Shown here piece by piece: positions 35,406-43,856 of a stretch of DNA of 64,000 nt. Source of the stretch: Halobacillus salinarum (GTDB lineage: Bacteria; Bacillota; Bacilli; Bacillales; Halobacillaceae). The translations under genes were made by a program, and so were the position numbers. The first letter of the stretch is position 1. Every line of letters begins with the position of its first letter. The notes beneath the pieces are model-generated. The model saw only the letters and a list, made by a program, of their open reading frames with translations, had not been told where the DNA came from and ran no database searches. The stretch covers positions 2,418,001 through 2,482,000 of the forward strand of contig NZ_CP095073.1 in NCBI RefSeq assembly GCF_022919095.1, given 5' to 3'.

Positions 35406-36818
35406 ATGCAAGTTTATGTGGTGCAGCCGGGAGATACATTGTGGGGAATTTCACAAAGGTATAACTCTTCCATCAGTCAAATTGGTTTACTTAATGGACT
35501 TAATGATTGGAATCGACTTGTAGTGGGGCAGGCATTGGTCATTCCCGAATTAGCGAAGGAATATGTTGTAAAGCAAGGCGACAGCCTGTGGGGAATCGCT
35601 CAACAGTTTGGAATTTCTGTTCAAGAGCTTGCTCAATTCAATCAGATTACCGATCCGAAGCTCCTCTACGTAGGCGATTTACTGCGTCTGCCTTACGTAC
35701 GTTACACAGTTCAGCCTGGAGATTCTTTATGGGCGGTTGCACGCCGGTTTGGCGTGTCAGTAGAAGAGATTATGACAAACAATACTCTCTCGGATCCAGC
35801 TTTAATCTATGCCGGCCAAACCCTTTATATCCCTGCACCAAGTTTACCCGCCATTGATGTGAATGCTTATACGACTTCGATTGATTCACAAGGAGCTCAG
35901 GAAGTATTATATTTAGGACGTAATTTTACTTATTTATCTCCATTTATGCACTCGGTAAGGAACGACGGCTCAGTTTCCAATATAGAGGACGCTCCGTTGT
36001 TAGAAGCTGCACAGGCGAATGATGTGGCTCCTTTATTTGTGCTTACCAATTTTGCAGAGGGTTCCTTTGATTCTGATCTAGCAGCGACCATCCTTAGAAA
36101 TCCAGAACTGCAAAACAAAGTGATCTCCAATGTGTTAAATAAAATGGCAGAGAAACATTATTCGGGTCTGAATATCGATTTCGAATATGTCTACCCTGAG
36201 GATCGGCAAAATTACAACGACTTTTTAAAACGAGTGACTGAGCAATTACATGAACGTGGATACATCGTTTCTACTGCTTTAGCACCAAAGATCTCCGGAG
36301 ACCAGCAGGGCTTGCTTTATGAGGCTCATGATTATGCTCAACAGGCTCAAATTGTAGATTTTATCATATTAATGACTTATGAATGGGGATGGGCGGGAGG
36401 GAGACCCTGGGCAATTGCACCGATCAACAAAGTAAAAGAAGTGCTGGATTATGCGGTCACGGTTATCCCAAGGGATAAAATTGTTATGGGCGTGCCTCTT
36501 TACGGACGGGACTGGAAGATTCCATGGGTGGAAGGCACTTATGCGCGTACCGTCAGTCCAAAACAAGCGGTGCAATTAGCTTCATTATATGGCGTTCCAA
36601 TTCAATATAACGAGCAGTATCAATCCCCTTATTTTCGATATGCAGACGAACAAGGCCAGCAGCATGAAGTTTGGTTTGAAGACGCCCGGAGTGTTCAAGC
36701 TAAATATGATGTTGTTAAAGAGTATGGTTTAAGAGGGATAAGTTATTGGGTGCTCGGCAATCCCTTCCCGCAGAACTGGCCGGTATTACAAACGAACTTT
36801 ACTGTTCACAAACGATAA
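35406..36818 (+). CDS. LysM-GH18 cortex-lytic glycosidase (YaaH/SleL-like), three LysM domains
   Basis: A 470-residue protein with three LysM domains in tandem (about 2-48, 51-97 and 99-143), then a glycoside hydrolase family 18 domain. The catalytic stretch is 'GLNIDFEYVYPED' with acid Glu260. It has no signal peptide, as is usual for spore-coat YaaH/SleL proteins that act as N-acetylglucosaminidases on spore cortex fragments. YaaH and SleL have two LysM domains; this one has three. The ATG at 35406 follows GGGAGGT. Confidence 0.9.
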   Translation: MQVYVVQPGDTLWGISQRYNSSISQIGLLNGLNDWNRLVVGQALVIPELAKEYVVKQGDSLWGIAQQFGISVQELAQFNQITDPKLLYVGDLLRLPYVRYTVQPGDSLWAVARRFGVSVEEIMTNNTLSDPALIYAGQTLYIPAPSLPAIDVNAYTTSIDSQGAQEVLYLGRNFTYLSPFMHSVRNDGSVSNIEDAPLLEAAQANDVAPLFVLTNFAEGSFDSDLAATILRNPELQNKVISNVLNKMAEKHYSGLNIDFEYVYPEDRQNYNDFLKRVTEQLHERGYIVSTALAPKISGDQQGLLYEAHDYAQQAQIVDFIILMTYEWGWAGGRPWAIAPINKVKEVLDYAVTVIPRDKIVMGVPLYGRDWKIPWVEGTYARTVSPKQAVQLASLYGVPIQYNEQYQSPYFRYADEQGQQHEVWFEDARSVQAKYDVVKEYGLRGISYWVLGNPFPQNWPVLQTNFTVHKR

Positions 36819-36853
36819 AACCGAAAGAAGGTACTTCCTCCTTTCGGTTTTTT
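36817..36853. terminator. Bidirectional terminator after the LysM-GH18 gene
   Basis: AAAACCGAAAGAAGG pairs with CCTCCTTTCGGTTTT with one mismatch, then a T-run. It also ends the convergent minus-strand gene. Confidence 0.8.
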
Positions 36854-37157
36854 ATTTTTGGTGCTTTAACTTTTCTTCTTCCTCTGCTATGACAAACGCT
36901 AACTCGTCATTCCCAAATACAGACAATACATTCAACAGAGCAGTGGTTGTAATTTCTTCTGCTTCTTCCAATGGAACGGTCGATTCCAAAGCATTCTGCA
37001 GGATTTGATTTTTGACCTGGGAAGGATATGCTTTTTGATAGAGCTGCTCCGCATCTAAATTGTGATTTATACACCACTGGGCGAACACAAGCACCATGGT
37101 CTTTTCATCCTGTTTGTATTGTTTAATGATCTGTTGTTCCTGTTCCTTTTCGTTCAT
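36852..37157 (-). CDS. Conserved hypothetical cytoplasmic protein
   Basis: A 101-residue mostly helical, charged protein (start MNEKEQEQQIIKQYKQDEK, end EEEEKLKHQK) with AGGAGGAA before the ATG. It has no membrane segment, signal or recognised motif. The single central Trp-Cys ('FAQWCINHNLD') is not in a redox CxxC. It has the look of a conserved Bacillaceae protein, but I do not recognise a family. Confidence 0.6.
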   Translation of the reverse strand: MNEKEQEQQIIKQYKQDEKTMVLVFAQWCINHNLDAEQLYQKAYPSQVKNQILQNALESTVPLEEAEEITTTALLNVLSVFGNDELAFVIAEEEEKLKHQK

Positions 37158-37263
37158 TTAATTTCCTCCTGTCTATTTAAATCGTAAGAGGAGGTTAGAT
37201 GGATGTCAATTTTTATACGTAGTTCACATCGCTATCCTGTTAGGGAATGCTTGCTTCATGTGT

Positions 37264-38697
37264 CTATCTCATAAAAAAGGAAAATACCCCGAACAGAACC
37301 GCGCTTATCCCGGCACCAATCAACGCGGGAGCCAGTTTCTTTTTAGAATATTTAATAACGTCCAAATCCATAATCGTACATAAGGTTACCGAGTTATCGC
37401 TTAAAGGAGAAGCGAAAGCTCCAAAGGTCCCGCTTGCAAAAACCGCTCCAATGACAAGCAGGATATTTACGCCGGCATCATGGGCAAGCGTAATCCCAAG
37501 CGGCATTAACAGACCCCAAGTTCCCCAGGAAGATCCAATAAAGTAAGAGATAACTCCGCCAAGAAGGAAAATGACCGGAGCTACAAACAGGTGAGGAATC
37601 CAGTCCACATGCCCTGTAATATAGTCCGAAAAGCCGAGATCTTCGGAAACTGCTGATACTCCCCAGATCAGTGCAAGCAGAAGGATAACGGACATTAACT
37701 CATTTCCGCCCTTAATAAAGTGACTGACTAGCTTGGACACCTTATATTTTTGAAACATGAAGTAGATAAACGCAAGGATTAGCGAAATAAGCAGGGATTC
37801 CAGCATCACCCCTAATGCATCACTGCGAATGAAAGCTTGAAAAACGGAATCCGCTCCTTTGTGACCGTCCCACCAGCTTAGAAAAATCGTCAATCCAAGA
37901 AACGTGATCAGCGGAAGAAGTAGATTCAGTGGTTTGATCGCAGTATCTTGTTCATAAGCTCTATGGCATGCATCCAATCCTTCCTCACCTTGCTGTTCTT
38001 CGGCGTTCTCCCCGGAATTTTGCTGCATCGCTTCATCCGATTCACTTTCTTTCGGCTTTTTAAAAAAACTGTAATAAATGCCGATTAAGATTAAGACAAG
38101 AGAAAAGAAGTTAAACGGAATGCTTTTTACATACACCATGTAAGGTTCTTGATCAATTCCTGCTTCTTGCAAAGCATCGCCTATCGTCGTAACCATATAG
38201 CCGACGAATGCTGTTGCGATAGGTACCAAGGCAACGACGGGATTCGAGGTCATTTCAATGGCAAAACCAATCCTTTGTTTCGACATTTTTAATCGTTTCC
38301 GCAAAGCCTTCATAATTGGAGCCACCGTTACGATGCGGAAATCCGGATCACTAAAAGTCCCTAATGTCGTAATCCACGTTAAAAACATCGCACTTTTTTT
38401 CGTTTTTACTTTATCGTTCACCAGATGAACGAATCCTTTAATGCCTCCCGTGAATTTTATCATGCTGATAAGACCTGCAAAGCCATACAAAAAAATAATA
38501 ATGCGGATGTTGCTGGATTCGACTACATTATCCACTATATAGGATAAGGCGGTTTTGATGCCTCCTAACAAGCTTGGTTCTATAATATAGGCGCCCACAA
38601 TTAAACCAACAAACAATCCAGGCTGGACCTGTTTCGTTAAAATTGATATAGGTATGACTAATATAAAAGGTATTAAAGCGACCCATGAATGATCCAT
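37264..38697 (-). CDS. NhaC-family Na+/H+ antiporter
   Basis: A 477-residue membrane protein with about 11-12 helices and a large acidic loop near 215-245 ('KPKESESDEAMQQNSGENAEEQ'). The motifs 'TLGTFSDPDFRIVTVAPIM' and 'GSSWGTWGLLMPLGI' are those of the NhaC family. Members exchange sodium for protons and support growth in salt or at alkaline pH. Some NhaC relatives exchange organic acids, so the substrate is inferred. In this halophile-like context sodium export is the simplest reading. Confidence 0.82.
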   Translation of the reverse strand: MDHSWVALIPFILVIPISILTKQVQPGLFVGLIVGAYIIEPSLLGGIKTALSYIVDNVVESSNIRIIIFLYGFAGLISMIKFTGGIKGFVHLVNDKVKTKKSAMFLTWITTLGTFSDPDFRIVTVAPIMKALRKRLKMSKQRIGFAIEMTSNPVVALVPIATAFVGYMVTTIGDALQEAGIDQEPYMVYVKSIPFNFFSLVLILIGIYYSFFKKPKESESDEAMQQNSGENAEEQQGEEGLDACHRAYEQDTAIKPLNLLLPLITFLGLTIFLSWWDGHKGADSVFQAFIRSDALGVMLESLLISLILAFIYFMFQKYKVSKLVSHFIKGGNELMSVILLLALIWGVSAVSEDLGFSDYITGHVDWIPHLFVAPVIFLLGGVISYFIGSSWGTWGLLMPLGITLAHDAGVNILLVIGAVFASGTFGAFASPLSDNSVTLCTIMDLDVIKYSKKKLAPALIGAGISAVLFGVFSFFMR

Positions 38698-38769
38698 TAC
38701 GCTCAGCTCCCGTCTTCAATTCTTCACACTTGCCATTAGTATGAGTAAGTATGGAGAGAACATGTACAA

Positions 38770-38799
38770 TTGACTTTTTCTAGAAATTTCATGTATACG
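38770..38799 (+). promoter_or_regulatory. Candidate promoter of the Y-family polymerase gene
   Basis: TTGACT at 38770-38775 and TATACG at 38794-38799 are 18 bases apart. A second possible -10, TATAAT at 38817-38822, lies nearer the LexA site. Confidence 0.4.
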
Positions 38800-38823
38800 A
38801 TTGGAAAATGCTTGTGTATAATA

Positions 38824-38837
38824 AGAACAAACGTTCG
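38824..38837 (+). promoter_or_regulatory. LexA (SOS) box
   Basis: AGAACAAACGTTCG matches the Bacillus LexA consensus CGAAC-N4-GTTCG at nine of ten fixed positions. It lies just before the Y-family polymerase gene and overlaps its predicted transcription start region. Confidence 0.8.
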
Positions 38838-38855
38838 TATTGAAGGTGAATTGAG

Positions 38856-40112
38856 ATGGATTATTCTATGTATCCGCGTAACGATGTGTTGTGCATTGAT
38901 ATGCGTTCCTTTTATGCAAGTGTCGAATGTGCTAAGCGCGGGATGGATCCCAAAACAGCTCTGCTTGCTGTCGTCGGGGATCCAAGCCGGAGCGGAAGCA
39001 TTGTCCTTGCTGCCTCGCCGGCATTGAAAAAAAAGCATGGCATCAGCAATGTCAGCCGCTATTTTGAGCTTCCTGATGACCCTCAGCTTGTGATCGCTGA
39101 AGCTCATATGGGCGACTATCTTGAAGTATCTGTAGAAATAACGAAGACCATTATGAATTACGTACCTCAAGAGGCGATCCACGTTTATTCCGTTGATGAA
39201 TTATGGGTGACGATTACTGGTTTGCAGAAGTTATACGGTCCTCCTCGTGAGACTGCCCGGCTGCTGCAGCACCAAATCCGTGAACAATTCGGCATCGAAT
39301 GTGCCATTGGGATCGGGGATAACAAGTTTTTAGCGAAAGTCGTCATGGATATTCACGCGAAAAAAGCAGACGACGGTATAGCCGTATGCCGTTATGAAAA
39401 TGTAGAACGGCTGTTATGGCCTACTCCGATTGAAGATATCTGGGGAATCGGCCGCCGCATGACGCGAAATTTAAACCGTATGGGAATTGTTACGCTCGGC
39501 CAGCTTGCGAAACACCCATTGAAATATTTGCAGAAGCATTACGGAATTATGGGGGAACAGTTGTATTACCACGCGTGGGGGATTGATCTTAGCCCTGTCA
39601 CCGGAAGTTTTATTAAGACGGAGCAGAAAAGCTATGGTCACGGCATTACACTGCTTAGGGATTATGAAAAAGAAGAAATCTATGCGTGCTTTTTAGACTT
39701 GTGCGAGGAAGCCTGCCGCAGAGCAAGAAGAGATGATAAGGAGGGGCGGACGATTCATTTAGGTGTCGGCTATGCTAAAGAAACCGGAGGCGGATTCAGC
39801 CGGTCGATGTCTATCCAGACCCGGACCAATAGTACAATGGATGTGTATAAAACTGTAATTACATTATTTGAGCGCTTTTATGATGGAGAAAGTAAAATTC
39901 GCAGAGTCTACATTTCACTCACCAATCTTAACGACGAAGCGGATATCCAACTGAGTTTTTTTAATGACCGCACAAAAGAAAAGGACGTAGGGGAAGTGAT
40001 GGACAGAATCCGCGATAAATTCGGAACGACGGCTATACTCAGGGCTACCAGCTTCACGAATTCCGGGATTACAATTGAACGAAGCAATAAAATTGGCGGA
40101 CATAATGCTTAA
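38856..40112 (+). CDS. Y-family DNA polymerase of the UvrX/YqjW type
   Basis: A 418-residue translesion polymerase. The catalytic carboxylates are Asp15 ('IDMRSFYASVE') and Asp114-Glu115 ('YSVDELWV'). A helix-hairpin-helix thumb ('IWGIGRRMTRNLNRMGI') and a little-finger domain follow. Length and sequence match the second Bacillus Y-family enzyme (YqjW/PolY2) and the SP-beta UvrX branch, not DinB/PolY1. A LexA box 18 bases upstream indicates SOS induction. The start has GGTGAATTGAG upstream, a weak ribosome binding site. Confidence 0.9.
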   Translation: MDYSMYPRNDVLCIDMRSFYASVECAKRGMDPKTALLAVVGDPSRSGSIVLAASPALKKKHGISNVSRYFELPDDPQLVIAEAHMGDYLEVSVEITKTIMNYVPQEAIHVYSVDELWVTITGLQKLYGPPRETARLLQHQIREQFGIECAIGIGDNKFLAKVVMDIHAKKADDGIAVCRYENVERLLWPTPIEDIWGIGRRMTRNLNRMGIVTLGQLAKHPLKYLQKHYGIMGEQLYYHAWGIDLSPVTGSFIKTEQKSYGHGITLLRDYEKEEIYACFLDLCEEACRRARRDDKEGRTIHLGVGYAKETGGGFSRSMSIQTRTNSTMDVYKTVITLFERFYDGESKIRRVYISLTNLNDEADIQLSFFNDRTKEKDVGEVMDRIRDKFGTTAILRATSFTNSGITIERSNKIGGHNA

Positions 40113-40136
40113 AATCGCGGTACATGACTGCTTCAG

Positions 40137-40160
40137 ACTGTCGGGATAGCCCGGCAGTTT
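40137..40160 (+). terminator. Probable terminator of the polymerase gene
   Basis: A 9-bp stem ACTGTCGGG / CCCGGCAGT with one G-U pair and a four-base loop, followed by a short TTTATT tract. Confidence 0.55.
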
Positions 40161-40237
40161 ATTATCAAGCCTGCATGGACAAGGTTTCATAATGCAGGAA
40201 AAGGGTATGTAAAAATATGGATGTTAGGGGGTGGAAG

Positions 40238-40813
40238 ATGCTCAGCAAAAAAGAACTGTGGAAGCTGCGGGTTGTAGAGCTCGTACAGATCAATATAGGA
40301 ATATTATCCGTAATCGTTCTTTTCAACTGGTATTTTTCAAACGAATATCCCTTATCAATTTTTTGCTGTCTTATAGGAGTAATCTTGCTTGGTTCATTCA
40401 TTGTATCGAGGTACCGGGAACAAACCGGCAAAGGGTACCGGCCGAAGAGTCTGAAAAAATTGAAAGAATACGAAAAAGAAAAAATGGGAGAAAAAAGGCG
40501 GCACCGGCAACATCAAATAGGAACCACGTTCTTTCTCCTATTGGCAGGATTATGCTTTATTCTGCCGTTTATTATAGATCTTCCTGCAAATTACGCTCAC
40601 CATGACACTGGTAATTATTTATTACAGCTCATTTTTCCTTTGATCGGCTTAAATCTAGGCTCATTTATAAGAGCAAGGCGAATGGACAAGTCTGAAAAAG
40701 GACAAGCCTTGAAAACTACATTTGAATCCGGGATGAAAACCTTTGTACTAGGAACAGCAGCCTGGGGAGTCAGTGTAGTAGTCATTGTGATCGCTGTGCT
40801 TCTTTTCTCTTAA
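40238..40813 (+). CDS. Hypothetical membrane protein, about four helices
   Basis: A 191-residue protein starting at the ATG at 40238, which follows AGGGGGTGG. An ATG at 40217 in the same frame is a weaker option. Hydrophobic segments lie near residues 20-35, 40-58, 95-115, 130-150 and 165-188. A Lys/Arg/Glu-rich cytoplasmic loop ('KKLKEYEKEKMGEKRRHRQH') lies between the second and third. No family is recognised. It converges with the methyltransferase gene seven bases away. Confidence 0.6.
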   Translation: MLSKKELWKLRVVELVQINIGILSVIVLFNWYFSNEYPLSIFCCLIGVILLGSFIVSRYREQTGKGYRPKSLKKLKEYEKEKMGEKRRHRQHQIGTTFFLLLAGLCFILPFIIDLPANYAHHDTGNYLLQLIFPLIGLNLGSFIRARRMDKSEKGQALKTTFESGMKTFVLGTAAWGVSVVVIVIAVLLFS

Positions 40814-40820
40814 AAAAAGC

Positions 40821-41525
40821 TTATTTATAACAACGGTACACACGGCAGCCAATTGGTACATCCGCGCTTGAAATAAAGGCGGCATGCTTTACCCACAGAT
40901 CATAATGCTCGACACCAATGTTCGCTGAAGGACTGTAATCCTGCTGATCCGCGGCTGCATGGGCGAGCGAGATGTCTTCTGCTTCTATATAAGTGAACCC
41001 TTTTTCATACAAAAGATCCTTCCACTCATTCTCACAAAACACCTGTTTCACACCATAGATATCGTGTACTTCTTGCTTTTCACTATCAGACAGCTTATTT
41101 TCAGCTGTCATTTCAATCATCAAGAGATGCCCGCCAGGCTTCAAAACCCTGTACAACTCTCCGATAGTTTTTTCAATAGATGTAAAAGAGACGACCGATT
41201 CAGATAAAACTAAGTCGAATAAATCACTGTCAAATTCCAGATTCTCAGCGTCTCCCTGGATGATATCCACCCGGCTCAAATGATCTTCAAATCTTTTTTT
41301 CGTCTTTTCGATCATAAGAGGATGCTGATCGACTGCAGCTACCCGGCAGCCAAATGTATGAAATAAGTGCCAGGCTGTCTGGCCGGTGCCGCAGCCGATA
41401 TCGAGCACATACGTTTCAGGGGTGATTTTTTCCTCGTTTAACAAATCCTCCGTCAATGCAAGACCGCCTGGATGAGCGCCACCGATCCCAAATAAAGCTA
41501 ATAAATCTAAATATTTATTTTCCAT
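40821..41525 (-). CDS. Class I SAM-dependent methyltransferase
   Basis: A 234-residue methyltransferase. Motif I is 'VLDIGCGTGQTAWHL', followed by an acidic end of beta-2 ('AAVDQHP'), motif II 'IIQGDAENLEF' and 'VLKPGGHLLMIEM'. The substrate cannot be told; the group includes UbiE-like small-molecule enzymes. A C-terminal segment with 'ANIGVEHYDLWVKHAAFI' is not shared with the core fold. AGGAGAA precedes the start on the minus strand. Confidence 0.8.
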   Translation of the reverse strand: MENKYLDLLALFGIGGAHPGGLALTEDLLNEEKITPETYVLDIGCGTGQTAWHLFHTFGCRVAAVDQHPLMIEKTKKRFEDHLSRVDIIQGDAENLEFDSDLFDLVLSESVVSFTSIEKTIGELYRVLKPGGHLLMIEMTAENKLSDSEKQEVHDIYGVKQVFCENEWKDLLYEKGFTYIEAEDISLAHAAADQQDYSPSANIGVEHYDLWVKHAAFISSADVPIGCRVYRCYK

Positions 41526-41659
41526 CGTTCTCCTCCATCCATCAGTTCACCATACCTTCAACATATGTGAAAAACTGCCCAGCGTGAGAAGAATTTACAT
41601 TTAAGCAAGCAGGCTCATGGTAAACTAACTACATAAAATTATTTCAAGGGATCGATGAA

Positions 41660-42373
41660 ATGAGAAGCATAAGAATAATCGTCCTAATTCTAATGGGCAT
41701 CCTATTTTTATCAACAGGGACCTATTATTTAATGAATGCGAGAACCGTGCAGCTTTTTGGCGGGATCACGAGTAAAGTCAGCACAGAAGAAAAGGTCGTC
41801 GCCCTGACGTTTGACGACGGTCCTACTCAACTTACCGATTCTCTTCTGCAACTGCTGAACAACTATAAGGCGAAAGCAACTTTTTTTCTTATCGGAAATG
41901 AACTGGAAAAGCATATGGACTTTGGAAGGCAAATCGCAGGAGAGGGGCATCAATTGGGGAATCACTCGTACACCCATAAGCGAATGATTTTTAAAAGCCA
42001 ATGTTTTATTAAAAAGGAAATAGAAAGAACAAATGACTTGATTCGTAAAACAGGTTATGAAGGCGAAATTGATTTTCGTCCGCCGAACGGGAAAAAATTG
42101 GCGGGGCTCCCCTATTATTTAAACAAACAAGGAATCGAAACCATTACTTGGAGTCTTGAACCGGATTCTTATTTTGACAAAAATCCGGATAAGCTTAATT
42201 ATGTAAAAGAGAAGGTAGAGCCTGGTTCAATTATTCTGCTCCACCCAATGTATGATAAAAATGAACTTGAAGTTGTTCAGGGAATTCTGGAGTCGCTTTC
42301 CAAGGAAGGCTACCAGTTTGTTACCGTAAACGAACTTCAACAATACGAATCACGAGCTTCTAAGGAAAGTTAA
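41660..42373 (+). CDS. Polysaccharide deacetylase (CE4), membrane-anchored
   Basis: A 237-residue protein. An uncleaved N-terminal helix (about 5-25) anchors it outside the membrane, followed by a NodB-homology domain. The motifs are TFDDG (Asp52 base, Asp53 metal ligand), NHSYTH with metal ligands His102 and His106, 'FRPPNGK', and 'LLHPMYD' with the catalytic His. It probably removes acetyl groups from peptidoglycan or another wall glycan, like PdaA-type enzymes. It is a single gene. Confidence 0.88.
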   Translation: MRSIRIIVLILMGILFLSTGTYYLMNARTVQLFGGITSKVSTEEKVVALTFDDGPTQLTDSLLQLLNNYKAKATFFLIGNELEKHMDFGRQIAGEGHQLGNHSYTHKRMIFKSQCFIKKEIERTNDLIRKTGYEGEIDFRPPNGKKLAGLPYYLNKQGIETITWSLEPDSYFDKNPDKLNYVKEKVEPGSIILLHPMYDKNELEVVQGILESLSKEGYQFVTVNELQQYESRASKES

Positions 42374-42385
42374 TGTAAAAATAAC

Positions 42386-42422
42386 ACCACCATAACCCTG
42401 AGAACGAAAAGGTTATGGTGGT
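42386..42422 (-). terminator. Terminator of the betaine-homocysteine methyltransferase gene
   Basis: A 12-bp stem ACCACCATAACC / GGTTATGGTGGT. The T-run appears only when read on the minus strand, so it serves the gene that ends at 42430. Confidence 0.7.
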
Positions 42423-42429
42423 CTGCTTA

Positions 42430-43479
42430 TTAAGCTCTGGTTTTATAAGCAGTATTCGTTTGATTCAGTGTACTGTCACTGCCAAATAAAAAGTGTTTCT
42501 CCATGTCAGGAGAGTAGGTGGAGTTCACTGTTTTTCTTCCTACCGTTTCAGCTACTTCTCTCAGCATACTAGGAGAAGCACCGCAGCATAAACCATAGTA
42601 ATGCACCCCGGAACGCTGCGCTTCTTTTGCCCATTCTGCTAACTCATACCTGTTGCAGTATAATGGATCAAGTGAAGTCGGGAAAGTGGTCTCCGTTGGA
42701 AGGGAGCAGGAACAGCCGCCGTCCGGCAGATTAAAGAAGGTCGGATGTTCTTCTGTTGTCCGGTATGGAATAGGCAGTGCGCCAACGTATCCATCGACGG
42801 CCTGAGTAATTCTTTCGATGTAAGGCTGCATCGTAGCAGGACCGCGGAAACAATTCATTCCCACCACTAAAGCCCCTTGTTGTTCAAGGAGGCGGCAAGC
42901 TTCTTCTACCTCATAACCATCCCGTAATTTATTTTCTCCCATCACGCCAAAGGTAATGACCGCCGGAAGTCCTTGCTTCTTAATTTCTTCGAGAGCAATT
43001 TTTGCTTCTTCGTAGTAATAAAAGGTTTCCCCGTTAACAAAATCGACGCCTTCTTCTTTGCACCAGCTGATCATCTCATGAAACATACTTCGAATGGCCG
43101 CTTTTGATTCTTCATCTTCAGGGTCGAACAAATTAGTATTGGAAATATTCCCGGCAACCAGTGCCTCTTCTTCAGGGTGTTCTTCCGCTACTTCCTTGGC
43201 CAGCCTGATCGCCTGTCTATTCAACGGCTCAAGTAAATCTTCCTTACCAATAATTCTCATTTTCTCACGGTGCCCGTTATACGTAAAAGCCAGCACCACA
43301 TCAGAACCAGCAAGCATATAATCCCGGTAAGTCTGTTTTAATGCCTGTGGATTATCAAGTGCCACTTCTGGGACAAATGAGCCCGCCTGCAAATACCCTC
43401 TCCGTTCCAATTCAAATAAGTAGCCCTCACCGCAGATTACGGGCCCATCCTGCAATCTTTCTTCTAGAGTTCGCTTCAT
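42430..43479 (-). CDS. Betaine-homocysteine S-methyltransferase-like enzyme
   Basis: A 349-residue protein resembling animal BHMT along its length ('LERRGYLQAGSFVPEVALDNP', 'AGSDVVLAFTY'). The zinc thiolates are Cys210 ('GMNCF') and Cys298-Cys299 ('GLCCGAS'), almost the same numbers as human BHMT (217, 299, 300). The expected reaction is glycine betaine plus homocysteine to dimethylglycine plus methionine. S-methylmethionine as donor is an alternative. The start at 43479 has GGAAAGGTG upstream. An S-box with a terminator precedes it, so expression rises when SAM is low. Confidence 0.82.
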   Translation of the reverse strand: MKRTLEERLQDGPVICGEGYLFELERRGYLQAGSFVPEVALDNPQALKQTYRDYMLAGSDVVLAFTYNGHREKMRIIGKEDLLEPLNRQAIRLAKEVAEEHPEEEALVAGNISNTNLFDPEDEESKAAIRSMFHEMISWCKEEGVDFVNGETFYYYEEAKIALEEIKKQGLPAVITFGVMGENKLRDGYEVEEACRLLEQQGALVVGMNCFRGPATMQPYIERITQAVDGYVGALPIPYRTTEEHPTFFNLPDGGCSCSLPTETTFPTSLDPLYCNRYELAEWAKEAQRSGVHYYGLCCGASPSMLREVAETVGRKTVNSTYSPDMEKHFLFGSDSTLNQTNTAYKTRA

Positions 43480-43499
43480 TACTATCCACACCTTTCCAA

Positions 43500-43541
43500 A
43501 AAATAAAACAGTCACTCTTCTTAAAATAAGAAGAGTGACTG
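43500..43541 (-). terminator. S-box-controlled terminator
   Basis: A 14-15-bp stem CAGTCACTCTTCTTA / TAAGAAGAGTGACTG with a T-run on the minus strand, lying between the aptamer and the methyltransferase start. Its 5' arm can pair with the 3' side of aptamer P1, as in classical S-box switching. Confidence 0.88.
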
Positions 43542-43559
43542 AAATAATCATCAAATCCT

Positions 43560-43668
43560 CCTCTTATCTTCCAGATTAAGTAATCTGTAGGATTTGGCAC
43601 CTTTTCAAAAAATGAAAGGTTGCCGGGCATCAAAGGGCCTAGTCCCTCCGCCGCTCTTGATAAGAGTC
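43560..43668 (-). ncRNA. SAM (S-box) riboswitch
   Basis: Read on the minus strand it shows P1 (CTCTTATC ... GATAAGAG) and the conserved core: 'AGAGCGGCGGAGGGACTAGG', 'CCCTTTGATGCCCGGCAACC', then 'GGTGCCAAATCC'. These are the kink-turn, P3 and junction elements of SAM-I riboswitches. It controls the betaine-homocysteine methyltransferase gene. Confidence 0.95.
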
Positions 43669-43691
43669 TTTATAAATTTGGCTTGCTAGAA

Positions 43692-43720
43692 ATTATAGCG
43701 GGGGAGAAATTAGTTGTCAA
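43692..43720 (-). promoter_or_regulatory. Consensus sigma-A promoter of the S-box methyltransferase unit
   Basis: On the minus strand TTGACA and TATAAT are separated by exactly 17 bases, a perfect match. The aptamer begins about 24 bases downstream of the -10. Confidence 0.9.
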
Positions 43721-43856
43721 TCCATTTTCAAAAGATTTTGAAACGTAAAAAATTGGATTATAAAGTTAAAAAGGCAGCTCCTGCCCAGCGAATAAGGTGG
43801 GCTTGTCGAGGCAAAGTAAGAGGACCAACACTATAATTTTCAGGAGTGAAAGACAA

